Assembly: GCA_017745115.1 (NCBI GenBank) | Contig: JAGIAA010000023.1 | Location: forward strand, 1-41,975 | Direction of reading: 5' to 3' | DNA: 41,975 bases | Source of the DNA: Sphingobium sp. | GTDB taxonomy: Bacteria > Pseudomonadota > Alphaproteobacteria > Sphingomonadales > Sphingomonadaceae | Shown here: piece after piece, positions 26,853 through 36,095 of the stretch | How positions within the stretch are numbered: position 1 is the stretch's first letter | Layout: each line of letters begins with the position of its first letter | Translations under genes and position numbers: made by a program | Notes under the pieces: generated by a model | The model's database searches: none | What the model saw: only the letters and a program-made list of their open reading frames with translations | Told to the model about the DNA's origin: nothing

Positions 26853-27470
26853 ATGAAAAATCAGAATACGGGCAAGGCCGCCACGCGTGGACCGGCGGAG
26901 CATTCGGTGCGGGACCAGATCGTCAAGGCCGCGCGCGAATGCTTCGCGCATTATGGCTATGACAAGACAACAGTGTCGGATCTCGCGCGAGAGATCGGCT
27001 TCTCCAAGGCTTATATCTACCGCTTCTTCCAGTCGAAGCAGGCGATCGGAGAGGCGATCTGCGACGAGTGCGTCAGCGGGCTGTTCGACCAGGTTCGGGA
27101 GGCGGTGGGCAATGGGGGTGACGCGACCGACAAGCTGCGCAGATTTGCGAGAACCGTGACCACCGCAACCGTCGACCTGCTCTTCAATGATCGCAAGCTT
27201 TATGAGATCGCGGTCCATGCGTCGTCCGAAAACTGGGACGTCGTGCGGGCCTACAGCGAGCGCCTTCAGGGCCTACTCGAAGAGATTCTGAGAGAAGGTC
27301 GCGAGAGCGGCGAGTTCGAGCGCAAAACGCCGCTCGATGAAACGCGGCGCTCGATTTATTACGCCCTGCGGCCCTTTATCGATCCGGTCTTCCTTGAGCA
27401 CAGCCTTGATCGTCTGCCCGATGCGCAGGCCGAGGTGACCGGGTTGGTGCTGCGCAGTCTGGCACCGTAG
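26853..27470 (+). CDS. TetR-family regulator of the RND efflux genes
   Basis: A 205-residue TetR repressor. The N-terminal helix-turn-helix is TTVSDLAREIGFSKAYIYRFFQSKQAI (about residues 38-64). A ligand-binding C-terminal helical domain follows. The ATG at 26853 has AGGTG five bases upstream. The frame continues upstream through the operator, so the longer version is unlikely. It sits between the divergent lipoprotein gene and the adaptor and pump genes. Matching operators occur on both sides, which supports autoregulation and control of the pump. Confidence 0.92.
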   Translation: MKNQNTGKAATRGPAEHSVRDQIVKAARECFAHYGYDKTTVSDLAREIGFSKAYIYRFFQSKQAIGEAICDECVSGLFDQVREAVGNGGDATDKLRRFARTVTTATVDLLFNDRKLYEIAVHASSENWDVVRAYSERLQGLLEEILREGRESGEFERKTPLDETRRSIYYALRPFIDPVFLEHSLDRLPDAQAEVTGLVLRSLAP

Positions 27471-27485
27471 ATCAGGCGCTTGTTT

Positions 27486-27509
27486 GTGACTAGTTGACAA
27501 AATAGTCAC
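27486..27509 (+). promoter_or_regulatory. Second TetR-type operator, over the adaptor/pump promoter
   Basis: GTGACTA-N10-TAGTCAC is a perfect 24-base dyad with the same GTGAC-N14-GTCAC layout as the site in front of tetR. It contains a consensus -35, TTGACA (27494-27499). A weak -10, CATTTG (27517-27522), follows 17 bases later. Repressor binding would block the -35 element. Confidence 0.75.
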
Positions 27510-27547
27510 TCGATGACATTTGATTCCCACTCAAACAGGAGGAATCT

Positions 27548-28627
27548 GTGTCGACATCCTTTGCGCAACGCGCCGCAATCCTTGGGCTTCTGACTGGCGC
27601 GCTCGCGGGATGCGGGCGTTCCGGCGCCGATCCGCGCACCGCGCCGCCATTGGTTCGAGTCGCCGAGGCTGGAGCGGCTGAAGGAGTTTCTCGCGAATTC
27701 ACGGGCGTTGTAGGGGCGCGGGTGCAAAGCGATCTCGGCTTCCGCGTCGGCGGCAAGGTGGTGGCGCGGCTGGTCGATGCCGGCCAGACCGTTCGCCGCG
27801 GCCAACCCCTCCTGCGGATCGATCCGACAGACTATTCGCTCGCGGCGCAAGCGGCGGCTGAAACGGTGGCCGCGGCACGTGCCCGTGCTGCCCAGACCGG
27901 CGCCGATGAGCTGCGCTACCGCGAGCTCGTTTCAGCCGGCGCTGTCTCGGCTTCCGCTTATGACCAGGCGAAAGCGGCCGCGCTTACCGCACGAGCACAA
28001 CTCTCCGCGGCGGAGGCGCAAGCGCGCGTCAGCCGAAACGACGCCGGCTATACGGTGCTGGTCGCCGACGCGGACGGCGTCGTCGCAGAGACGCTGGCCG
28101 AAGCCGGACAGGTGGTCGCGGCAGGTCAGACCGTCGTCCGCCTTGCCCGCTCGGGGCCGCGTGAAGCCATTGTCGCGCTGCCCGAGACACTTCGCCCGGC
28201 ACTCGGCGCGGTCGTGCAGGCGCGCACCTATGGCGGGCTCGATGGCAGAGGACGGCTGCGGCAACTGAGCGACGCCGCCGATCCGGCGACGCGGACCTTC
28301 GAAGCCCGGTTCGTGCTCAGCGGCGCGCCTGCGGCAGCGCTCCTTGGATCGACAGTCACCATTCGGCTTGCAGTCCCCGGCGAGGCGCCGACGCTCGCTG
28401 TTCCGCTCGGCGCGATCTACGATCGCGGCCAGGGGCCCGGCGTGTGGATCATCGCTGGTCCAGGTGCTCCGAAGGTTAGCTGGCGACCCATCAAGCTTGC
28501 CGCGATTGGCGAGGAAAAGGCGACGGTGTCTGCCGGGCTGCGGCCAGGCGAGCGCTTCGTCGCTCTGGGTGCGCATCTGCTTCACCAGGGCCAGCCGGTC
28601 CGCGTCGCGGTGGGAGCGGTCCGTTGA
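27548..28627 (+). CDS. RND efflux periplasmic adaptor (HlyD/MFP family), lipoprotein
   Basis: A 359-residue membrane-fusion protein that links the inner-membrane pump to the outer-membrane channel. The N-terminal lipoprotein signal ends in LAGC (residues 19-22). It is followed by a barrel-sandwich lipoyl half (LGFRVGGKVVARLVDAGQTV), an Ala-rich alpha-hairpin (about 100-160), the second lipoyl half (ADADGVVAETLAEAGQVV) and beta-barrel domains. GTG start behind AGGAGG. Its stop overlaps the TTG start of the pump gene. Confidence 0.93.
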   Translation: MSTSFAQRAAILGLLTGALAGCGRSGADPRTAPPLVRVAEAGAAEGVSREFTGVVGARVQSDLGFRVGGKVVARLVDAGQTVRRGQPLLRIDPTDYSLAAQAAAETVAAARARAAQTGADELRYRELVSAGAVSASAYDQAKAAALTARAQLSAAEAQARVSRNDAGYTVLVADADGVVAETLAEAGQVVAAGQTVVRLARSGPREAIVALPETLRPALGAVVQARTYGGLDGRGRLRQLSDAADPATRTFEARFVLSGAPAAALLGSTVTIRLAVPGEAPTLAVPLGAIYDRGQGPGVWIIAGPGAPKVSWRPIKLAAIGEEKATVSAGLRPGERFVALGAHLLHQGQPVRVAVGAVR

Positions 28628-31600
28628 GCAACACCTCGGAACCCCAAGGCAGATTCAACCTGTCAGCTCTGGCCGTGCGTGAGCGGGCCGTCACCCTGTT
28701 CTTCATCATCGCCATCTCCGTTGCGGGAATCGTCGCCTTTCTCAACCTCGGCCGCGCCGAGGATCCGAGCTTCACGATCAAGCAGATGACCGTGGTGACG
28801 GCGTGGCCGGGCACCACCGCACAGGAAATGCAGGATCAGGTCGCCGAGCCGCTCGAAAAGCGGCTGCAGGAACTTCGCTGGTACGACCGCGCCGAGACGT
28901 TCACACGCCCCGGTCTTGCCTTCACCACGCTGATCCTGCGCGACCAGACACCTCCATCCGAGGTGCAGGAACAGTTCTACCAGGCGCGCAAGAAGCTGCA
29001 GGACGAGGCGCCCAGGCTGCCCCGCGGCGTGGTCGGTCCGTTCGTCAACGACGAATATGGCGATGTGACTTTTGCGCTCTACGCGCTGAAGGCGAAGGGC
29101 GAACCGCAGCGGGAGCTTGCCCGGCAGGCGGAGGCGCTGCGCCAGCGACTGTTGCATGTGCCCGGCGTCAAGAAGGTCAACATTGTCGGCGAACGGCCAG
29201 AACGCATCTTCGTCGAGTTTGCGCAGGACCGGATGGCGACACTGGGCGTCCCTCCGCGCGTAATATTCTCCGCGCTGGCGCAGCAGAATCTTATCACGCC
29301 GGCCGGTGCGATCGAAGCGAAAGGGCCGCAAGTGTTGGTGCGGCTCGACGGCGCGTTCGACGACCTGGAAAAGATCCGCAACCTGCCGATCGTCGCCAAT
29401 GGCAAGACTCTCCGCCTGGCGGATATCGCCGAGGTTCGACATGGCTATGAGGATCCTGCCACTTTCCTGATCCGCAATCAGGGCGAGCCGACGCTGCTCC
29501 TCGGCGTGATCATGCGCGAGGGCTGGAATGGACTCGATCTCGGCAAATCGCTGAAGGCCGAGGTGCAGGCGATCTCGTCGGAACTGCCCCTTGGCGTGAC
29601 CCTTGATCCCGTGACGGACCAGTCGGTGAACATCTCGGCCGCGGTCGATCAGTTCATGCGGACCTTCCTCGAGGCACTCGCGATCGTGATGATTGTCAGC
29701 CTCGTCGCGCTGGGCTGGCGGGTCGGCATCGTCGTGGCGGGGGCGGTACCGCTGACGCTCGCGATCGTGCTGGTCATCATGTGGGCGACCGGGCGCGTCC
29801 TGGACCGCATCACGCTCGGCTCGCTGGTTCTTGCGCTCGGGCTACTGGTCGACGACGCGATCATCGCGATCGAAATGATGGTCGTGAAGATGGAAGAAGG
29901 CTTCGACCGCATCAAGGCGTCGGCTTATGCCTGGAGCCACACGGCGGCGCCGATGCTGGCGGGCACGCTGGTGACGGTGATCGGCCTGATGCCCGTCGGC
30001 TTCGCGAGGTCCACGGCGGGGGAATATGCAGGCAACATCTTCTGGGTGGTCGGCTTCGCCCTGCTCGCTTCCTGGGTCGTCGCTGTAATCTTCACCCCTT
30101 ATATGGGCGTCAAACTGTTACCTGCGATCAAGCCGGTCGAGGGTGGCCATGATGCCATCTATGAGACGCCGCGTTACCAGAAGGTGCGCGGGCTGATCCG
30201 CTGGGCGGTCAGGCGCAACCGACTGGTGACGCTCGCGACCCTCGCCGCATTCCTGATCGCCGGCGCCGGCATGGTGCTGGTGAAAAAGCAGTTCTTCCCC
30301 ACATCCGACCGGCCCGAGGTCCTGATCGAGGTCCAGATGCCCAAGGGCACATCGATCGAGCAGACGAGCGCGGCGGCGGAACAGGTGGAGGCCTGGCTGC
30401 GCAGGCAGTCCGAGGCGGAGGTCGTCACCGCCTATATTGGCCAAGGTGCGCCGCGCTTCTACATGTCGCTTTCGCCTGAATTGCCCGATCCTTCCTTCGC
30501 CAAGATCATCGTGCGCACACCGGATGAGGAGGCGCGCGACGTATTGAAAGAGCGGTTGCGGCAGGCCGTCGCTGACGGTCTCGCTCCCGCGGCGCGGGTG
30601 CGGGCGACGCAGCTCGTCTTCGGTCCTCCGTCGCCCTTCCCTGTGGCATTCCGCGTCGGCGGTCCCGATGTCGATAAGGTAAGGGCCATCGCTGAACAGG
30701 TCCGCGCGATCATGATCGCGGATCCAATGATGCGCACGGTCAATACCGATTGGGGCGAGCGCGTGCCGACGCTTCACTTCGCGATCGACCAGGATCGGCT
30801 GCGCGCGATCGGCCTCACTTCCGGCGACGTCGGCGAGCAGCTTCAGTTCCTGCTCTCCGGCGTAACGGTCACGCAAGCCCGCGAGGACATCCGCACCGTC
30901 GATGTCGTTATGCGCTCCGCCGGCAAGACGCGGCTCGACCCGGGACGCATTGCCGACTTCACGCTGACCGCGGCGGACGGGCATCGCGTCCCTATCAGCC
31001 AGATCGGCAAGCTTGAGACGCGCATGGAGGATCCGATCCTGCTCCGCCGGGACCGGGTGCCAACCATCACCGTTCGCGGCGACATCGCCAACGGCCTGCA
31101 GCCGCCCGACGTTTCAACCGCCATGCTCAAGAAGCTTGAGCCCGTGATCAGCACCTTGCCTTCCGGATATCGCATCGACATGGGCGGCTCTATCGAGGAA
31201 GCGGGCAAGGCCAATGCAGCGCTGGCGCCAGTCTTCCCGATCATGATCCTGCTGATGATGATCGTCATCATGCTGCAGGTCCGCCAGTTCTCGGCAATGA
31301 CGATCGTGCTGCTAACGGCGCCGCTCGGATTGATCGGCGTGGTGCCGACGCTGTTGCTGACCGGCCAGCCCTTCGGGTTCAACGCCATTCTCGGCCTGAT
31401 CTCGTTGGCAGGCATCCTCATGCGCAACACGCTGATCCTGATCGGCCAGATCCATGAGAATGAGCAGCATGGCCGGAAGCCGTTCGACGCTGTGGTGGAA
31501 GCGACCGTGCAGCGCTCGCGACCCGTGATCCTGACAGCGTTGGCCGCCGTCCTGGCGTTCGTCCCGCTGACTCATTCGGTCTTCTGGGGGGCGATGGCCT

Positions 31601-31725
31601 TCACGCTGATCGGTGGCACGCTGATCGGCACAATCCTGACCCTCGTGTTCCTGCCGGCGCTTTATGCGCTTTGGTATCGTATCAAGGCAGATGAACGCGG
31701 CACCCCGCCGGAGGCAGAGGCATGA
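28624..31725 (+). CDS. RND multidrug efflux permease (AcrB/MexB superfamily)
   Basis: A 1033-residue proton-driven inner-membrane pump. It has twelve helices, two large periplasmic loops and the proton-relay aspartates in the fourth helix (GLLVDDAIIAIEMM, about residues 400-413). Length and layout are normal for the hydrophobe/amphiphile efflux group; it lacks the heavy-metal CzcA signature. The start is a TTG overlapping the adaptor stop (TTGA), so the two are translationally coupled. The substrate is not predictable from sequence. Confidence 0.95.
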   Translation: MSNTSEPQGRFNLSALAVRERAVTLFFIIAISVAGIVAFLNLGRAEDPSFTIKQMTVVTAWPGTTAQEMQDQVAEPLEKRLQELRWYDRAETFTRPGLAFTTLILRDQTPPSEVQEQFYQARKKLQDEAPRLPRGVVGPFVNDEYGDVTFALYALKAKGEPQRELARQAEALRQRLLHVPGVKKVNIVGERPERIFVEFAQDRMATLGVPPRVIFSALAQQNLITPAGAIEAKGPQVLVRLDGAFDDLEKIRNLPIVANGKTLRLADIAEVRHGYEDPATFLIRNQGEPTLLLGVIMREGWNGLDLGKSLKAEVQAISSELPLGVTLDPVTDQSVNISAAVDQFMRTFLEALAIVMIVSLVALGWRVGIVVAGAVPLTLAIVLVIMWATGRVLDRITLGSLVLALGLLVDDAIIAIEMMVVKMEEGFDRIKASAYAWSHTAAPMLAGTLVTVIGLMPVGFARSTAGEYAGNIFWVVGFALLASWVVAVIFTPYMGVKLLPAIKPVEGGHDAIYETPRYQKVRGLIRWAVRRNRLVTLATLAAFLIAGAGMVLVKKQFFPTSDRPEVLIEVQMPKGTSIEQTSAAAEQVEAWLRRQSEAEVVTAYIGQGAPRFYMSLSPELPDPSFAKIIVRTPDEEARDVLKERLRQAVADGLAPAARVRATQLVFGPPSPFPVAFRVGGPDVDKVRAIAEQVRAIMIADPMMRTVNTDWGERVPTLHFAIDQDRLRAIGLTSGDVGEQLQFLLSGVTVTQAREDIRTVDVVMRSAGKTRLDPGRIADFTLTAADGHRVPISQIGKLETRMEDPILLRRDRVPTITVRGDIANGLQPPDVSTAMLKKLEPVISTLPSGYRIDMGGSIEEAGKANAALAPVFPIMILLMMIVIMLQVRQFSAMTIVLLTAPLGLIGVVPTLLLTGQPFGFNAILGLISLAGILMRNTLILIGQIHENEQHGRKPFDAVVEATVQRSRPVILTALAAVLAFVPLTHSVFWGAMAFTLIGGTLIGTILTLVFLPALYALWYRIKADERGTPPEAEA

Positions 31726-31759
31726 GCATGCTGATCCCTTCCCGGCCGAGTGATGCCGC

Positions 31760-32110
31760 ATGCCGCGATGGAAAGTCATGACGGCCGGCCCCGTCATGGC
31801 AGAGGATCCCCTCGAGAAGATCGAGGGACGCTGGATGTTGCGAATTCTCCTGTGTCTCGACACGGACCAGCATCGCTTTTCGGATCTGAGGTCGGCAATT
31901 CCACAGGTCAGCGCGAACATTCTGGCGGATCGGCTTCGCACGCTGGAAGGCGCGGGACTAGTGGAGCGACGCTATCTTCCGCCGCCGCATGCCAGCCATG
32001 TCTACATGCTGACGGAGTTCGCCGCAGCATTGCGGCCGGTTTTGGCCGCGCTTGCGAGCTGGCGGGCCTTTGAACGGGGCCGGCCCCGCCTGAGCAACCA
32101 ACCACTCTGA
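31760..32110 (+). CDS. HxlR-family transcriptional regulator
   Basis: A 116-residue winged helix-turn-helix protein. The family pattern is clear: GRWMLRILLCLDTDQHRFSDLRSAIPQVSANILADRLRTLEGAGLVERRYLP. A stop lies in frame just before the ATG at 31760, so the start is there or at 31778. It follows the pump gene by 34 bases and may be co-transcribed. HxlR proteins often sense aldehydes, quinones or oxidants. Whether it controls the pump or the downstream small ORF is unknown. Confidence 0.85.
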   Translation: MPRWKVMTAGPVMAEDPLEKIEGRWMLRILLCLDTDQHRFSDLRSAIPQVSANILADRLRTLEGAGLVERRYLPPPHASHVYMLTEFAAALRPVLAALASWRAFERGRPRLSNQPL

Positions 32111-32141
32111 TTTGATCACATGACATCGAAAGGGAGCGACC

Positions 32142-32300
32142 ATGACGAAGCTGAAGCAGATCGCGCGCCACATTCGGCGCTACCTGGAAGCCCTCGCCTA
32201 TGCGGTGGACTATGATCCGCTCTCTCAAATCACGGAGAGAGTTGAACGACTGGAACGCATAGTCGCCGATCTCGGCAAGGCGCCGGAGAGGTCATCGTGA
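32142..32300 (+). CDS. 52-residue basic helical protein, unknown
   Basis: A short ORF with a good ribosome binding site, AAGGGAGCG, six bases before ATG. The peptide is helical and charged: a basic N-terminal half (KLKQIARHIRRYLEALAY) and a heptad-like acidic/basic second half (ITERVERLERIVADLGKA) that could form a coiled coil. It is 31 bases after the HxlR gene. No family was recognised. The ribosome site and amphipathic pattern make it a likely real small gene. Confidence 0.6.
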   Translation: MTKLKQIARHIRRYLEALAYAVDYDPLSQITERVERLERIVADLGKAPERSS

Positions 32301-32360
32301 AGCCTTCGCTGCGCACTAGCGATGAGCATGGAATGTCTCACAGCCGCTGAGTGCGAGCGG

Positions 32361-33359
32361 TCAATCGGACAATATTGCGTCTCGACCCGATCGGTAGCGA
32401 CGTGCGGAAACACCGAAACGGCGTCGGAACGTGCGGCTGAAGTAGCTGAGGTCGTTGAAGCCGCACTCGAAGGCGATGTCGGTAATGCGGCAAGCGCCGC
32501 CGGGATGCCGCAGTCGAGCAGCTGCCGCATCCAGCCGGCGTGCAAGTAGGAACTCCGAGGGCGTCGTTCCGACCTCCGCGAGGACAAGCTGGAGATAGCG
32601 CGCACTTACGCCCAACCCCTCAGCGATGGCGACCGCCCGAAACTCCGGATCGGACAATTCGCCATCAACCAGAATTGCCGCTTTGCGGCGCAGGTGGTCC
32701 GATCGTCTGCTGGTGGTGTATGGATCGTCCTTCCGACGCATGGTAGCCGCCAGCAGGTCCCAGATCACCTCCGTCGCTGACTCCGGCCACTCTTCGCCAT
32801 CGCGCTCGATCAGTTGGTTCCATGCTGAACGCACGAACCCCGAGAGAACTGCGGCCGGGCCGCCGCCACGGTTGACGGGCCGTCCAGCCAGCTCTTCGAG
32901 CTGCCCTGCATGATCGCGAAAGCGCGACCAGGGTATTGACAGTACGAGCCCTTGCACGGGGCGGGAGAACGCCAGTTCATACGCTCTCGCAGCATCAGCA
33001 ACAAACATGTCGGCCGTGTCGGCGATCAATTCGGCTTCGCCGTGCCGCATATGGCAGCGACCAGAATTCACAAGCTGAAGGCTGAAGCGTTTATCTTCGC
33101 TCGCCGCATGGGCCGCGCTGCGCGTGATAAGCGGGGTCGACTGAACCGACATGATTTCCAGTTCACCGGCGTTGAGTGTGGTAAGGATACCTTCAAACCC
33201 GTCCGACCTGGCATCGATGTCGATCGGACGGTGACCGCTGGCGAAGATGTCCTTCCAGTATGCGAGCCTTTGCGGCTCAGGCACGGCGGCGGTCGATAGT
33301 CGATGGATGGTCGCCAAGGGGCTTCCCCGCATGCTGCCTCTGACGACGATCCTATCCAT
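32361..33359 (-). CDS. AraC-family regulator with AraC-binding-like N-terminal domain
   Basis: A 332-residue regulator. The N-terminal cupin-like ligand-binding domain (about 20-200, of the FeaR type with RFSLQLVNSGRCHMRHG) is followed by two helix-turn-helix motifs, AIAEGLGVSARYLQLVLAEVG and ITDIAFECGFNDLSYFSRTFRRRFGVSA. It lies 35 bases downstream of the tannase-family gene on the same strand. It may be co-transcribed with it and control it in response to an aromatic ligand, which is inference. Confidence 0.92.
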   Translation of the reverse strand: MDRIVVRGSMRGSPLATIHRLSTAAVPEPQRLAYWKDIFASGHRPIDIDARSDGFEGILTTLNAGELEIMSVQSTPLITRSAAHAASEDKRFSLQLVNSGRCHMRHGEAELIADTADMFVADAARAYELAFSRPVQGLVLSIPWSRFRDHAGQLEELAGRPVNRGGGPAAVLSGFVRSAWNQLIERDGEEWPESATEVIWDLLAATMRRKDDPYTTSRRSDHLRRKAAILVDGELSDPEFRAVAIAEGLGVSARYLQLVLAEVGTTPSEFLLARRLDAAAARLRHPGGACRITDIAFECGFNDLSYFSRTFRRRFGVSARRYRSGRDAILSD

Positions 33360-33394
33360 CTGTCGACGCCGTGGCTAGTCGGCCATAGCCCTTG

Positions 33395-35011
33395 TCAGAA
33401 GCCAGCCGGGGCTTTGCACATATAGCTTTCGGCCCGAGTGGGGTCACCGCCAGGTTTCAGCGCCGCCCGCTTCGGATAGGCGCAAATCAGTCCTGTGCGA
33501 GAGCTTTGGCTCGCGCCCGCGTTCGGCGCGGTCGCCTGTCGTGCGACAATCTGTTCCGGCGCGTTGCCATCCTCCACCCACGTTTCCAGCGCGGCCGCGA
33601 GATTCGTGGAAGGATTCCTGTCGCCGGGGGACGGCCCGCCCTGGCCAAATTCACTGGGTCCTGTGCCGCCGGCGCAATGGTGCATGCCGGGCACCATGAA
33701 TAATCGAGCAAAGGACTGCGCCTTGCCCACGCCCATTTTACGTTGGACCGCATCATAATAGGCAAGGGTGCCCTGGGCTGGAATGGCCGCATCAGACCAT
33801 CCATGATACAGGATCAGTTTGCCGCCCCGTGCCGCAAAGGACGTCAGGTCCGGATCGGTCGCATTGAAGGTCTGGGCCGTCTTGGCATCAAGCTGGTCGA
33901 AGTCGCGATCGAAATCGAAGTCGGCCGGAGTCCATCCATCTGGCGCCCCAACGATGAATTTGACGAAATTGCTGCCGAATGCGTTCTGGATGCTTGCGCC
34001 GGGTGCGGGCCCAAAGATCCACGCGTCCCAGCCGGGGGATCCGGGCGCCATTTCCCCGCCGGGGGGAAAGCCGAAGTAGATTTGTTGGCCATTCGATTTT
34101 CGCGGGCCTTGATAGATGGCGCGAAGTGCATCGATCTGTCTGTCCGTCAGGCAGGCGTCCGTCTCGGTCTGCGCGCATTTCAGGTCGCCCGGGTCGAAGC
34201 CGCACCGAAGCGGGTTGCTCACCAGTCCGTCGGTGAGGCCGTCGAGCTTGTCACATCGCGCCAGCACCGCACTGGTGAGAGCAGAAACCTTGGCAGCCGT
34301 GATCGACGCGCCAGGTTTCGCAAGCTGCTGGGCGTTCCAGACAAAGCCTGTGAAGAGTCTGGTCCAATTGTAAGCGGGCGCGCCGGCGATAATGCCGTCA
34401 TAGTCTTCGGGGAAACGTTGCGCCTCCATCAATCCCTGCCGGCCGCCATTGGAGCAAGAGATGAAATAGGAGTGCCGCGGTGCGTTGCCGTAAAATGCCG
34501 CTGCCAGTGCCTTTGCGGTCGTGGCTGTCAGGTGAATAGCCCGCCAGCCGAAATCGACGACCTTTTCCTGATGTCCTTCCGCCCAAGCGGCGTCGGTGAC
34601 TCCGCCGCTATGTCCGGTATCGGTCGATGCGGCCGCCGATCCGCTTTGAAGTGCCGAGGCCAGCCCGGAATAGGAGACCGAACCCGCAAAACCGCCGTTT
34701 CCAATTCCATGAAATCGGCCGTTCCAGCCTTCCGCCGGAAGCCACACTTCGAAAGCGATTTGAGAATCGGCAGTGGGACGCAACACACCTCGAAGCCGGC
34801 AAAAAGCGGGCAGATCCACCGTCGTCGCGGGCCCCAGTTCCGCCGGCAATTTAAACGGGCCAGCCGGCTGAAGCGTCGCTGCGGTAATTTCCATGGCAGG
34901 GAGAGGGAGGCTGGCCAGATCCGTACAGCTGCGCGCCGTGGCCGGATTTGCGAACAGAAGCGTGAATGCGGCGGTTCCGCAGCAGGCAAATAACTTGGAT
35001 TTCTTCGGCAT
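33395..35011 (-). CDS. Secreted tannase / feruloyl esterase family enzyme
   Basis: A 538-residue exported serine esterase. A signal peptide (about 1-26, ending ATA) leads into the tannase domain. The nucleophile serine is in ISCSNGGRQGL near residue 185. The acid aspartate is in YHGWSDAAIPAQG, and the histidine in MVPGMHHCAGG. Cysteines sit next to both the serine and the histidine, the CS-D-HC arrangement of fungal-type tannases and feruloyl esterases. It would cut ester-linked gallate, ferulate or similar aromatic acids from plant polymers, consistent with the upstream xylan enzymes. Confidence 0.93.
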   Translation of the reverse strand: MPKKSKLFACCGTAAFTLLFANPATARSCTDLASLPLPAMEITAATLQPAGPFKLPAELGPATTVDLPAFCRLRGVLRPTADSQIAFEVWLPAEGWNGRFHGIGNGGFAGSVSYSGLASALQSGSAAASTDTGHSGGVTDAAWAEGHQEKVVDFGWRAIHLTATTAKALAAAFYGNAPRHSYFISCSNGGRQGLMEAQRFPEDYDGIIAGAPAYNWTRLFTGFVWNAQQLAKPGASITAAKVSALTSAVLARCDKLDGLTDGLVSNPLRCGFDPGDLKCAQTETDACLTDRQIDALRAIYQGPRKSNGQQIYFGFPPGGEMAPGSPGWDAWIFGPAPGASIQNAFGSNFVKFIVGAPDGWTPADFDFDRDFDQLDAKTAQTFNATDPDLTSFAARGGKLILYHGWSDAAIPAQGTLAYYDAVQRKMGVGKAQSFARLFMVPGMHHCAGGTGPSEFGQGGPSPGDRNPSTNLAAALETWVEDGNAPEQIVARQATAPNAGASQSSRTGLICAYPKRAALKPGGDPTRAESYMCKAPAGF

Positions 35012-35613
35012 CGCTCTCTCCCAAGCCTGCGCCGCAGACTGCGGCCCTTTGGCGGATCAGCCAGGATCCGACGGCGACCAGCTTAGAGGCCGCTGAGACG
35101 ACTCTCTTGGACAGGGCCGCAAGGATCTTTACTCTAGGCGCAGGAGGCGGTCGCCATTCGGGAGTTTAGGACGTCTCGGCGAAAAAGCAGGCATTTGCCA
35201 AGAGCGTGATTAGCTCACCGCTTTCATCGGCGAACGGCATCTCCGTAGTTTGTCTGCGGTAATAGTTGGGCCGCGATGAAGGCGCTCGGAATGCTGAAAA
35301 GCAGGAGCCCGGCCGTTGACCCTACGACAGGATGAAGAACTCCCACCTTTAGAAGAGACCCTTACAAAGCCTTACGGTCAGCCGCCCGCGCGGTGAGCGC
35401 GCCGCCTCAACCCTGCCGCCTCTGCTCAGACCTTCGTTTAGTTGCGCCAAGTTCGCCTACGACTGACCGCTCCAGGTGCTCACCTCTCATAAAATAAGGT
35501 TCAAATCCTCTCATGCGCACCGGCTCTCGAAAAACGAAGGCGGGACGCCGAGGCTAAAGAACGAGAGGTGTAGGACAGAAGCGCGCCCTCCTGTCATGTC
35601 CTATTCTTTTGAC
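35012..35613. other. 600-base non-coding region with tRNA-like fragment
   Basis: No credible gene was found between the tannase gene and the secreted-repeat protein. Local composition is more AT-rich than the flanks from about 35470. At 35498-35522 GGTTCAAATCC followed by an acceptor-like GCGCACC looks like the 3' end of a tRNA. A CATAA anticodon-loop-like word precedes it (35488-35492) and GCGC lies near 35447, but the D arm and full stems are missing. CTCTCAT occurs twice (35484-35490 and 35508-35514). This could be a decayed tRNA or an element attachment scar. Confidence 0.35.
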
Positions 35614-35982
35614 TTATTTGGCCCGCGGCCAAGCAGGGCTGACGCCGGTGGCCGGCTGGCCCGCGGTATCCTTGGCGTAAGTGTATAGCGGCTTACCCTT
35701 ATAAGCCCATTGCTTCCCACCATCATCGCGGGTGATAACAGTCCAGTCTCCCGCGTCCTTATCTGCAGTGGTTGCAGTTAGCGGCGGCCACGCGGTTGCG
35801 CAGGGGCCGTTGCAGGCCGATTTTCCCGGCGTGGTATCGCGAGCGAAGGTGTAGAGCGGCATGCCGGTGGAGTCATTCAGCCCGTCGGCTGTCGCCTTCG
35901 CACCACCCATGGGCATCTGGGCAAAGGCTGGCGACCCGGCCAGCAGCGCTGCTGCAGCGCAGAGGTTGATCATTAGGCGCAT
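35614..35982 (-). CDS. Secreted-repeat (PF03640-type) protein
   Basis: A 122-residue exported protein: signal peptide (1-21, ending AFA) and two copies of the short secreted repeat, recognisable as GMPLYTFARDTTPGKSAC...WPPL and KQWAYKGKPLYTYAKDTAGQ. The family is widespread and periplasmic or lipoprotein-bound. Its function is unsettled, with proposed redox or metal links from the paired cysteines. AAAGGAAAT precedes the ATG. It is monocistronic. Confidence 0.85.
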   Translation of the reverse strand: MRLMINLCAAAALLAGSPAFAQMPMGGAKATADGLNDSTGMPLYTFARDTTPGKSACNGPCATAWPPLTATTADKDAGDWTVITRDDGGKQWAYKGKPLYTYAKDTAGQPATGVSPAWPRAK

Positions 35983-36095
35983 AGCGGATTTCCTTTAAAA
36001 TATTCCCCGACAACCAACAGACGCTAAGCAGAACCACGTCGTGGCGCAAGCGACCGGTTCATCCGGATACCGTTCTGGACCGAATCAACCACGGT

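Noticed and set aside
28624..31725. Heavy-metal (CusA/CzcA) type RND pump
   Set aside because: The copper context invites it, but the heavy-metal family signature in the fourth helix region is absent and the partners are drug-efflux-like.
31722..31781. 19-codon ORF overlapping the pump stop as ATGA
   Set aside because: Very short, no ribosome site of its own beyond the coupling, no helix or motif, and it runs into the HxlR start region.
33743..34993. 416-codon plus-strand frame across the tannase gene
   Set aside because: Antisense of a gene with signal peptide and full catalytic triad.
35170..35230. tRNA D-arm-like TTAGCTCA near 35210
   Set aside because: No GGTAGAGC-like continuation, anticodon arm or acceptor follows in register, so it is not a tRNA.
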